Shown one piece after another: positions 16,879-23,474 of a DNA stretch of 25,080 nt. Source of the DNA: CAXPZW01 sp964221845 (lineage in GTDB: Bacteria; Bacteroidota; Bacteroidia; Flavobacteriales_D; Sanyastnellaceae); NCBI GenBank assembly GCA_964221845.1, contig CAXPZW010000027.1, positions 1-25,080 of the forward strand, given 5' to 3'. The notes under the pieces are model-generated. The model did no database searches, had not been told where the DNA came from, and saw nothing but the letters and a program-made list of their open reading frames with translations. Position 1 is the first letter of the stretch, and each line of letters opens with the position of its first letter. A program made the position numbers and the translations under genes.

Positions 16879-17697
16879 ATGAAAGCCCTACGCTATATCC
16901 TTCCTTTGTTCGCAGTGCTTGCCATGTACAGCTGCACCGAACGCATTGAACTCGAACTCAACGACGACGAAAACCGCCGTTTGGTAGTCGATGCGTGGTT
17001 CACCAGCATCACCAAACAACACGAAGTTCGCCTGACCGAAACCACCAGCTTCTACGCCCCTGAAGAAGCACCCAAGGTGTCTGGTGCAATGGTCAAAATC
17101 ACCGGCCCCGATGTGGATGAAACCCTGATCGAAGAGGAACCCGGTGTGTACCGAACCTCAAGCATCGCGGGTACTGTAGGCAACACCTACACCCTCACCA
17201 TCGAGCACGACGGCGAAACGTACACCGCCAGTGGCTTCATGCGCGACTGTGCACCCATTGACGCGGTGATGGTGGACTTTGAAGAAATCGAAGGTGACGG
17301 GTGGTACGTGGTCCACATCAACACCCAAGAGCTCCCAGGCTTGGGCGACGACTACATGTGGCTCACCTACATCAACGACGAGCCCTTGCGCGACACCTTG
17401 AGCGAAATTTACTTTGTCACAGACCAGTTTTACGACGGCCTCTACATCGAAGAAGCCGACATCGAATACCTGGAGTCGCCAGGCGAAGCCATGCCTGGAG
17501 ACGCGGTACGCATCGAACAGCTCAACATCGGCCGCGACGGTTTTGAGGTACTCAACGGCATCATGAACGAAACCCAGTGGAACGGCGGGCTCTTTGACGC
17601 TCCGCCCGCAAACGTGGCCACCAACATCAGCGGCGGCGCGCTTGGGTTCTTTGGTGTGGCCGGCGCACAAGACATCGAATTCACCATTCCGGAATAG
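16879..17697 (+). CDS. DUF4249 domain lipoprotein, partner of the TonB-dependent receptor
   Basis: Seen: 272 residues. Lipoprotein signal with Lys2 and Arg5, hydrophobic core and Cys19 in MYSC, then TERIELELNDDENRRLVVDAWFT, the typical DUF4249 opening. TYTLTIEHDGETYTASGFM is a family-like strand pair, and the C terminus has ISGGALGFFGVAGA, as in other DUF4249 proteins. Known: encoded next to TonB-dependent receptors in Bacteroidota and believed to work with them at the outer membrane; no defined ligand. The ATG lies two bases after the receptor stop codon, so co-transcription is near certain. It differs clearly from the 9505 copy in length and sequence. Confidence 0.9.
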   Translation: MKALRYILPLFAVLAMYSCTERIELELNDDENRRLVVDAWFTSITKQHEVRLTETTSFYAPEEAPKVSGAMVKITGPDVDETLIEEEPGVYRTSSIAGTVGNTYTLTIEHDGETYTASGFMRDCAPIDAVMVDFEEIEGDGWYVVHINTQELPGLGDDYMWLTYINDEPLRDTLSEIYFVTDQFYDGLYIEEADIEYLESPGEAMPGDAVRIEQLNIGRDGFEVLNGIMNETQWNGGLFDAPPANVATNISGGALGFFGVAGAQDIEFTIPE

Positions 17698-17745
17698 GTG
17701 CACTGTTCCGAAACGCAAAAGGCGCATTGGAAGGGGAAAACTTCT

Positions 17746-18300
17746 GTGCGTCTTTTTCTGCTTCTTGCGGTGCTGCCTGTGTTAGCCAACGCGCAGCAAG
17801 ACACCATCTTCGTCCACAAGTCCCGCGACCACGGCATCGAGGTAGACACGCTCTACTACGAGCAAGGCCTGGCCGAAGCACCTATACTCGTAGGCACCCA
17901 AAAGCTTCCGAAAGGCCCCGTGTTCATCAACTCCGAAGGAGCGCGGTTGGCCTTTGACCGCTTGGGCAGGGGAGCAGGATGCGACCACAACGGGGAATAC
18001 CATTTGGGTGCTCTGCCAGAGATCGAAGCGCATTGGCAAGACAGCACGCACTTGGTGTTCCACACGGTGTTCAACGAGAATTGCTGCTACGACTTTCTGG
18101 GCGATTGTCATTTGGAAGGCGATACGCTGGTGCTGCGAGCGGTGGGCTACGGTATGCATTGCGCGTGTATCTGTTGCCATGCGCTCGATTGGACTTTCAA
18201 GGTGTGGTTCTTTGAAGAAGGCGAATACGTGGTCAAACCCAAGTACGTGAAGCTGGACCGGCACGAAGCGGTGTTTCCCATCCCGGCTCGAAAGGACTGA
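17746..18300 (+). CDS. Cysteine-rich exported protein of unknown function
   Basis: Seen: 184 residues with a clear signal peptide (MRLFLLLAVLPVLANA, cleavage before QQD). The mature part has eight cysteines in an uneven pattern: 79, the pair 113-114, 121, and a CACICC cluster (139, 141, 143, 144). It also has many aromatic and acidic residues. I do not recognise the family. The cysteines could form disulfides in the periplasm or outside, or bind a metal; the sequence does not decide. Start choice: the frame opens with a GTG at 17698, but GTG 17746 begins the signal peptide and has GGAAGGGG about ten bases upstream, a good ribosome-binding site. It lies 48 bases after the DUF4249 gene and could be a third member of the receptor operon. 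Its stop abuts the stop of the repressor gene on the other strand. Confidence 0.72.
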   Translation: MRLFLLLAVLPVLANAQQDTIFVHKSRDHGIEVDTLYYEQGLAEAPILVGTQKLPKGPVFINSEGARLAFDRLGRGAGCDHNGEYHLGALPEIEAHWQDSTHLVFHTVFNENCCYDFLGDCHLEGDTLVLRAVGYGMHCACICCHALDWTFKVWFFEEGEYVVKPKYVKLDRHEAVFPIPARKD

Positions 18301-18951
18301 CTAGGCTTCCACCAACAGGCGGTCGCTGACTTGCTTGGAGAGGGTGACTTGCTGGCCGTTGTACGCCACGATCACGCTGCCGTCGAAGGCCTCTTTTTCC
18401 AACACCTCCAAGGTGGTTTCCAGACTGAGTTTCTTGCTGTTGAGGTACAGCAAAAACTCTTCCGATGACTGGCTCAGGGCTTTGAGAGTCACCGACTTAC
18501 CCGCGTCAATCGCGCTGAGCATGTGCAGGTTTTGCACCGGGATGTTGCCGTCCTTATCGGGTATGGGAGATCCGTGTGGATCGAACTTGGGAAAGTCCAG
18601 CAGCTCGTCCATGCGGTCAAAGAACGGCTGGGCCTTGATGTGCTCGATTTGCTCGGCGATGTCGTGCACTTCCTCCCATCCAAAGCCCATGCGCTCCACC
18701 AAGTACATCTCGGTCAAGCGGTGGCGACGGACGATCTGCGCGGCTTGTTTGACGCCAGCTTCGGTGAGCATCAGCGGTTTGTACTTCTCGTACTTCACCA
18801 AGCCTTTTTCTCCCAATCGCTTGACCATGGAATTGACCGTAGGCAAGCGCACGCCAAGGGCTTCCGCCAATTCTGAGGTGGTGACCGTGCCGCCGGGGTG
18901 GGCGGACAGGTAAATGGCTTTCAAGTAATTCTCAATTGTCTGGCTGGCCAT
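18301..18951 (-). CDS. DtxR/MntR-family metal-dependent transcriptional repressor
   Basis: Seen: 216 residues with the three-domain DtxR layout. The winged helix-turn-helix (about 5-65) has TTSELAEALGVRLPTVNSMVKRL. The dimerisation/metal domain (about 66-132) has HRLTEMYL (His77, Glu81), VHDIAEQIEH (His96, Glu100, Glu103, His104) and FDPHGSPIP. The C-terminal FeoA-like SH3 domain covers about 145-216. Glu100 stands where DtxR has Cys102 and MntR has Glu99, so the primary site is of the manganese (MntR) type; the MntR Asp8 position is Asn8. Known: metal-bound repressors of this family shut off manganese, iron or zinc importers. It is divergent from a complete importer operon, with a paired operator-like region between, so it most likely controls that operon and perhaps itself. 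Confidence 0.92.
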   Translation of the reverse strand: MASQTIENYLKAIYLSAHPGGTVTTSELAEALGVRLPTVNSMVKRLGEKGLVKYEKYKPLMLTEAGVKQAAQIVRRHRLTEMYLVERMGFGWEEVHDIAEQIEHIKAQPFFDRMDELLDFPKFDPHGSPIPDKDGNIPVQNLHMLSAIDAGKSVTLKALSQSSEEFLLYLNSKKLSLETTLEVLEKEAFDGSVIVAYNGQQVTLSKQVSDRLLVEA

Positions 18952-18995
18952 GGTGCGGGCTAGAGAAGCGCAAGGTAAGCAATGCTGGGGCTCAG

Positions 18996-19019
18996 AACAT
19001 ACCCGGTTCGCGGTATGTT
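18996..19019. promoter_or_regulatory. Inverted repeat 1, candidate operator in the repressor/importer gap
   Basis: Perfect 8-bp arms AACATACC (18996-19003) and GGTATGTT (19012-19019) with an 8-base spacer. It lies in the divergent region between the DtxR/MntR-like gene and the importer operon, upstream of the importer's -7 box. Binding by the repressor is inferred from position. Confidence 0.5.
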
Positions 19020-19032
19020 AGATTCATCTAAC
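19017..19032. promoter_or_regulatory. Inverted repeat 2, DtxR-box-like candidate operator
   Basis: Perfect 7-bp arms GTTAGAT / ATCTAAC with a 2-base centre (TC). The TTAG...CTAA ends recall DtxR-family operators (TTAGGTTAGCCTAACCTAA). It overlaps repeat 1 by three bases and lies five bases upstream of a TAnnTTTG box, where a bound repressor would block RNA polymerase. The repeat is seen; the function is inferred. Confidence 0.6.
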
Positions 19033-19037
19033 TCTTG

Positions 19038-19045
19038 TATTTTTG
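19038..19045 (+). promoter_or_regulatory. Candidate -7 box of the metal importer operon
   Basis: TATTTTTG fits TAnnTTTG, 20 bases before the ATG of the binding-protein gene. The -33 region lacks a good TTTG and instead overlaps the inverted repeats, which would suit a repressor-controlled promoter. Confidence 0.5.
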
Positions 19046-19065
19046 ACGCTCCAAACGCCCTTAGA

Positions 19066-20007
19066 ATGCAACGTATTACTTGGTTTGCCGCACTGGTCGT
19101 GGCTTTGGTGCTGACCGCTTGTGGCAGCGCTCCAGATTCTTCAACAGACAACAACGCCGAAGCGGGGCCCAGCCGCCTCAACATCGTTTGCACCACCGGT
19201 ATGGTGGCCGATATGGTGTCTGGCGTGGTGGGCGAAGCGGCCGACGTCACCTTTATCATTCCAGCAGGCATCGACCCACACACCTACAAGGCCACCCAAG
19301 GCGACGTATCTAAGATCAGCGGTGCTGATGTGGTGGTGTACAGCGGTTTGCACCTGGAGGCCAAGATGGAATCCATCCTGGACAACTTTGGCAAGCGCGC
19401 TGACAAGACGGTGGTTTCACTGGGAGAGGGGCTGGACGCCTCGCGCCTGATCCACATCACCGACGACGAAGTAGACCCGCACTTCTGGTTTGACGTACCC
19501 TTGTGGGCTTCAGCAGCAGGCCCAGTGGCTCAAAAGCTGGGCGCCGTGGACGCTACCAATGCTGACAGCTATGCGGACAACGCCGTGGCCATGGGCCAGC
19601 AATTGGATGCGTTGGATGCCTGGGTCAAGCAAGAGTTGGCCACCGTTCCAGAAAGCCAACGCGTGATGGTCACCATCCACGATGCATTCAACTACTTGGG
19701 CCGTGCCTATGGTATTGAAGTGCGCGGTCTGATGGGGGTTTCGCCATCGGGCGAGGCAGGTATCCAAGATGTTTCGGCCCTAGTAGACTACCTGTCCTCC
19801 AACCACATCCCATCTGTCTTTGTGGAGGAATCACTGGCCTCACGCAGCATTGAAGCCGTGATGGCCGGCTGCCAAGCCCAAGGCCACGACGTGAAGCTCG
19901 GAGGTTCCCTCTTTGCTGATAGCGTAGGCCCAGAAGGCACCCCCGAAGCCACTTACGAAGGCATGGTGCGACACAACGTCAACACCTTGGTAGCCGCCCT
20001 CAAATGA
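19066..20007 (+). CDS. troA: Manganese/zinc ABC importer substrate-binding lipoprotein (TroA-like)
   Basis: Seen: 313 residues. Lipoprotein signal with lipobox LTAC (Cys19). Cluster A-I metal-binding protein fold with ligands His72 (in DPHTY), His139 (in DPHFWFD), His205 (in IHDAFNYLGRAYG) and Asp285 (in LFADSVG). This His3-Asp set matches TroA of Treponema, which binds zinc and manganese; manganese-only PsaA/MntC types have Glu at the third site. There is no His-rich loop of the ZnuA type. Known: captures the metal in the periplasm and passes it to the permease. Start choice: ATG 19066 starts the signal peptide; the frame opens at 18982, inside the control region. It overlaps the ATPase gene by four bases (ATGA). 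The metal (Mn, Zn or Fe) is not settled by sequence alone. Confidence 0.9.
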   Translation: MQRITWFAALVVALVLTACGSAPDSSTDNNAEAGPSRLNIVCTTGMVADMVSGVVGEAADVTFIIPAGIDPHTYKATQGDVSKISGADVVVYSGLHLEAKMESILDNFGKRADKTVVSLGEGLDASRLIHITDDEVDPHFWFDVPLWASAAGPVAQKLGAVDATNADSYADNAVAMGQQLDALDAWVKQELATVPESQRVMVTIHDAFNYLGRAYGIEVRGLMGVSPSGEAGIQDVSALVDYLSSNHIPSVFVEESLASRSIEAVMAGCQAQGHDVKLGGSLFADSVGPEGTPEATYEGMVRHNVNTLVAALK

Positions 20008-20792
20008 GCGGGGAACGCGCCATCGAAGTCCACGACCTGACGGTCACCTACCACCGCAAACCGGCGCTGTGGGATGTGGATTTGGAATTGCCCCAAGGAG
20101 CCCTGGTGGGCGTCATCGGGCCCAACGGAAGCGGCAAAAGCACCTTCCTGAAGTCGGTCATGGGCTTGGTAGAGCCGAGCAGCGGTTGGGTCAAACTGTT
20201 TGACCGGCCACTGGACGAAGTGCGCCACAAGGTGAGCTACGTGCCTCAACGCGAATCGGTGGACTGGGACTTTCCCACCAATGTGATGGATGTGGTATTG
20301 ATGGGGCGTTACGGACGCCGTGGACTCTTCCGCCGCACCACCGCCGAAGACCGCGCCATTGCCACCGAAAGTCTGGAGCGTGTGGGCATGCTGCCGTTTG
20401 CCAAGCGCCAAATCTCCGAGCTCTCGGGTGGCCAGCAGCAACGCGTGTTCCTGGCCCGCGCATTGGCCGAAAAGGCAGACATCTACCTCATGGATGAACC
20501 CTTTGCCGGGGTAGATGCAGCTACCGAAAACGCCATCTTTCAAGTCTTTGAAACCTTGCGCAACGAAGGGCGCACATTGGTTGTGGTGCACCACGACTTG
20601 CAAAGTGCAGCCCGCTACTTCGATTGGATTGTGCTGTTGAACACGCGCCTTGTGGCGTGCGGTCCCATTGGAGAAACCTTCACCGACGAGCTCCTTGCCG
20701 AAGCGTATGGAGGCAAACTGCATTTGCTCTCCCAAATCCACGAGTTGTTGGAGGAACGCGGCTTCCCGGTTCGCGAAAAAGGTGGCGCATGA
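20004..20792 (+). CDS. troB: Manganese/zinc ABC importer ATPase (TroB/MntB-type)
   Basis: Seen: 262 residues with all ABC ATPase motifs in order: GPNGSGKS (39-46, Walker A), Q-loop near Gln82, LSGGQQQR (140-147, signature), IYLMDEP (160-166, Walker B), D-loop GVDAAT (169-174) and the switch histidine in VVVHHDL (193-199). The YVPQRESVDWDFP stretch (79-91) is typical of metal-importer ATPases of this cluster. Known: hydrolyses ATP on the cytoplasmic face to drive transport through the paired permeases. It overlaps the binding-protein gene before it and the permease gene after it by four bases each, so translation of the operon is coupled. Confidence 0.95.
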   Translation: MSGERAIEVHDLTVTYHRKPALWDVDLELPQGALVGVIGPNGSGKSTFLKSVMGLVEPSSGWVKLFDRPLDEVRHKVSYVPQRESVDWDFPTNVMDVVLMGRYGRRGLFRRTTAEDRAIATESLERVGMLPFAKRQISELSGGQQQRVFLARALAEKADIYLMDEPFAGVDAATENAIFQVFETLRNEGRTLVVVHHDLQSAARYFDWIVLLNTRLVACGPIGETFTDELLAEAYGGKLHLLSQIHELLEERGFPVREKGGA

Positions 20793-22078
20793 ACCTTGTG
20801 CTAGAACTGTTCACCCATCCTGTAGCACGCGTGGTTGTGCTGGGCGTGGTGCTGATTGCCGCGGCATCGGCGCTCATTGGGTGTTTCCTGTTCTTGCGCA
20901 AAACCTCGCTGGTGGGCGAGGCCATAGCCCATGCCTCACTTCCCGGCGTGTGTGCCGCATTTGTGGTATTTGAATCGCGCCACCCGGCCATTTTGTTGCT
21001 CGGGGCCATGGTCAGCGGTTGGCTGTCTATTCAGCTCATCAACACCATCCTGAGACGCACCAAACTCAAAGCCGACGTAGCCATTGGCATTGCCCTCAGC
21101 TGGTTGTTTGGGGTGGGCATAGTGATGCTCACGGCCATCCAGCAATCAGGACTGCCCAACCAGAGCGGGTTGGACCACTTTCTTTTTGGCAACGCTGCAG
21201 GCATGCAATGGCGCGAGGTGGTCACCTTTGGCGTGTTTGCTGTGGTGTTGATCACCGCCGTGATTTTACTGTACCGCCCGTGGAAGCTCATGTTGTTTGA
21301 CCGCGCACACGCCCTGGCCATCGGTTTGCCCGTACGCTTGTTGGAAGCTGCCTTGTCGTTATTGACGGTGTTGGCGGTGGCCATTGGCATCCAAACCGTA
21401 GGCGTTGTGTTGATGGCAGCCTTGCTCATTACGCCGGCAGCTGCGGCCCGTTTTTGGACCCACCGTTTGCCGTTGATGCTCGTGCTGGCGGTGGTGTTCA
21501 GTGTGGTAAGCGGATTGGTGGGCACAGGCGTGTCGTACGCCATACCGCGCATGCCTACTGGGCCCTGGATGGTATTGGTGATGAGCATTGTAGCGGTAGT
21601 GTCCTTTGTGTTTGGCACCCGCAAAGGATTGGTGCCGCGCTGGTGGAAGGGCCAAGCCATCAAAAAGAAAATTTCGCGCGAAAACGTACTGAAGCTCCTG
21701 TACCAGTTGGGAGAGCGGGGAGACCACGCCGCTTTTCAAACCCGAGATGCGATGATCAACCGCCGCCAGTTGGCCACCGCTGAACTCTCCAGATCGTTGG
21801 CGGTGCTGAAGCGTAAGGACCTTGTGGAGCAAGAAGGCTATGGTTTCCGTTTGACCGCCGAGGGACTGGAAGAGGGCGCCCGCATCGTCCGTTTGCACCG
21901 CCTTTGGGAGATGTACCTTACCCAGTACGCCAAGATCGCACCGGACCACGTGCACGATGATGCAGAGGCCATGGAGCACCTCATTACCCCTGAGCTAGAG
22001 GCTGAATTGGTCAAACTCTTGGACAACCCCGAAACCGACCCACACGATTCTCGCATCCCTTATCCCAAACACCCGTAA
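20789..22078 (+). CDS. troC: Metal ABC importer permease fused to a DtxR/MntR-like sensor domain
   Basis: Seen: 429 residues. Residues 1-276 are an ABC-3 type permease with about eight membrane helices (ALIGCFLFLRKTSLVGEAIAHASLPG near the start, a VGVVLMAALLITPAAAARF motif at 204-222). After a basic linker (279-294), residues about 295-362 form a winged helix-turn-helix (ENVLKLLY, RRQLATAELSRSLAVLKRK, wing GYGFRLTAEG). Residues 363-424 match the DtxR/MntR dimerisation domain: HRLWEMYL (His370, Glu374), VHDDAEAMEH (His389, Glu393, Glu396, His397), DPHDSRIP. All metal ligands seen in the separate repressor are kept, including Asn299 at the Asp8 place. The C-terminal SH3 domain is absent. Start choice: ATG 20789 overlaps the ATPase stop; the frame opens earlier, inside the ATPase gene. 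Confidence 0.9.
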   Translation: MNLVLELFTHPVARVVVLGVVLIAAASALIGCFLFLRKTSLVGEAIAHASLPGVCAAFVVFESRHPAILLLGAMVSGWLSIQLINTILRRTKLKADVAIGIALSWLFGVGIVMLTAIQQSGLPNQSGLDHFLFGNAAGMQWREVVTFGVFAVVLITAVILLYRPWKLMLFDRAHALAIGLPVRLLEAALSLLTVLAVAIGIQTVGVVLMAALLITPAAAARFWTHRLPLMLVLAVVFSVVSGLVGTGVSYAIPRMPTGPWMVLVMSIVAVVSFVFGTRKGLVPRWWKGQAIKKKISRENVLKLLYQLGERGDHAAFQTRDAMINRRQLATAELSRSLAVLKRKDLVEQEGYGFRLTAEGLEEGARIVRLHRLWEMYLTQYAKIAPDHVHDDAEAMEHLITPELEAELVKLLDNPETDPHDSRIPYPKHP

Positions 22079-22962
22079 TGGACGCCTTTTGGATCATTCT
22101 CACCGGTTCGTTTGTGGCCATCAGCTGCGCGCTGTTAGGCAGCTTCTTGGTGCTGCGCAAAATGGCCATGGTGGCCGATGCGGTGTCACACGCGGTGCTT
22201 CCAGGGTTGGTCATTGCCTTTTTGATCAGCGGCAACCGCAATTCGGTGCCCATGCTGTTGGGCGCAGCGCTGGTGGGTGTGTTGACCACCTGGTTGATTG
22301 AAGCGCTGCAAAACCGCTTCCGTCTGCAGACCGATGCGGCCATTGGGGTGGTGTTTACCGCCTTGTTTTCGCTCGGAGTCATATTGGTGTCTGCTTACGC
22401 GGATCAGGTGGAGCTGGACCAAGAGTGCATCCTATTTGGCGAGATCGCCTATGTGCCGTTGGACATTTGGGTGAACGGGGCAGGGCAGGTGATGGGGCCC
22501 ATTCCTACGTGGATCTTGGGCGGGCTTTTAGTACTTGTGCTGGGCTTTGTGACCTTCGGCTACAAGGGCCTGCAAATCACCACCTTTGATGAGAACTATG
22601 CCTTGTCTCTGGGCATCAGCACCTTGGGGTGGCATTACGCATTGATGTCCATGGTGTCGGTGACCACGGTGGTGTCCTTTGACGCTGTGGGCGCCATTTT
22701 GGTGGTGGCCTTCTTTGTGATTCCGGCGGCTACGGCTTACCTGCTCACCAAGCGTCTGCGCACGTTGCTTTGGCTCTCCAGCACCATTGGCGTAGCGAGT
22801 GTTGTGCTGGGCTACGGCCTGGCGGTGTGGTTGGACAGCAGCATCGCAGGATCCATTGCCACGGTGAGCGGCACGCTGTTTTGCTTGGTTGTGGCTGGCA
22901 AATCCATCAAACGCTGGGCGGTCTCCCGGCAACACGGCCGTTTGGAAACCGCCGAATCCTGA
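22078..22962 (+). CDS. troD: Manganese/zinc ABC importer second permease (TroD-type)
   Basis: Seen: 294 residues, an ABC-3 family permease with about eight membrane helices. LLGSFLVLRKMAMVADAVSHAVLPG (16-40) and VSFDAVGAILVVAFFVIPAATAYL are the family's conserved helix motifs, the first with the Asp/His pair thought to line the metal path. It has no extra C-terminal domain, unlike the first permease; only a short basic tail follows the last helix. Known: the two permeases form the membrane channel for the metal. Its ATG shares one base with the TAA of the previous gene (TAATG), so it is the last gene of a tightly coupled four-gene operon. Confidence 0.94.
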   Translation: MDAFWIILTGSFVAISCALLGSFLVLRKMAMVADAVSHAVLPGLVIAFLISGNRNSVPMLLGAALVGVLTTWLIEALQNRFRLQTDAAIGVVFTALFSLGVILVSAYADQVELDQECILFGEIAYVPLDIWVNGAGQVMGPIPTWILGGLLVLVLGFVTFGYKGLQITTFDENYALSLGISTLGWHYALMSMVSVTTVVSFDAVGAILVVAFFVIPAATAYLLTKRLRTLLWLSSTIGVASVVLGYGLAVWLDSSIAGSIATVSGTLFCLVVAGKSIKRWAVSRQHGRLETAES

Positions 22963-22973
22963 GCGTATCTTGG
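22941..22973 (+). promoter_or_regulatory. Candidate promoter of the frameshifted small lipoprotein gene
   Basis: TTTG (22941-22944) followed after 21 bases by TATCTTGG (22966-22973), one mismatch from TAnnTTTG. It ends 17 bases before the ATG at 22991 and overlaps the end of the second permease gene. Confidence 0.35.
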
Positions 22974-22990
22974 CAGGCAACTACTGCCTC

Positions 22991-23414
22991 ATGAAAATCA
23001 CTGCCCTCTCTGTTGTGGGCGCCGGACTGCTGGCTTGCTCCGCCGTTTTGCCTGCACCTCCAGAAACCGAACCCGATTGCACTTCAGTGCGCACAGGTGC
23101 ATTTGTGTTGAAGACCAAGGAAAAGGCCTTCCGCAACATGCGCCTGCTGCGCAGGCGACACTGCACAAATCGAAATGATGCCCGACGCAGGGCTCAAGTC
23201 CGTCTTCACCATCGAGTGGACAGGCGACTGCTCCTACATCCTACACACGCCGCTGCATTACTTCATGGAACAGTTGATGCCCCCAGAGTCTGATATCATG
23301 GATACCCTGTTTGTGACCATCGATCAGGTCAAGGCCAAAGGCTACCACTACAGTGCATTCAGCTTCGCAACACCTGAGTTCGTGGTGGACGGCTGGATCA
23401 ACTTCGAAAAGTAG
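22991..23414 (+). pseudogene. Small lipoprotein gene split by a +1 frameshift
   Basis: Seen: ATG 22991 opens a lipoprotein signal with lipobox LLAC (Cys16), then DCTSVRTGAFVLKTKEK, and after about residue 54 (RNMRLLRR) the frame turns into basic, low-quality sequence. The +1 frame from 23154 continues sensibly with GDTAQIEMMPDAGLKSVFTIEW, TGDCSYIL and WINFEK, ending at TAG 23414. Joined, the two parts give about 140 residues. They match a pattern I know from small Bacteroidota proteins: an early C..(F/V)RTG.F, then R....Q.E, then (I/V).W...C.Y.L. Function unknown. The shift lies within a 6-bp GC hairpin (23141-23157). It could be a sequencing or assembly error, a true mutation, or less likely programmed frameshifting. 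Confidence 0.75.
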
Positions 23415-23420
23415 GCGCAT

Positions 23421-23447
23421 GAAAAAAGCCGCCCAGCAAGGCGGCTT
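23421..23447 (-). terminator. Intrinsic terminator for the PDZ protein gene
   Basis: Stem AAGCCGCC (23426-23433) / GGCGGCTT (23440-23447) with a 6-base loop. Read on the minus strand it is followed by a run of six T (complement of 23422-23427), so it ends the PDZ gene, 28 bases after its stop. On the plus strand only TTCTCC follows, so it may stop the small lipoprotein transcript weakly. Confidence 0.85.
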
Positions 23448-23474
23448 CTCCAACAAACAATGACGTGAGCAAGA

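Noticed and set aside
22972..22988. Inverted repeat GGCAG-N7-CTGCC after the second permease gene as a terminator
   Set aside because: Five base pairs and no T-run; it lies just before the next start codon and is probably chance.
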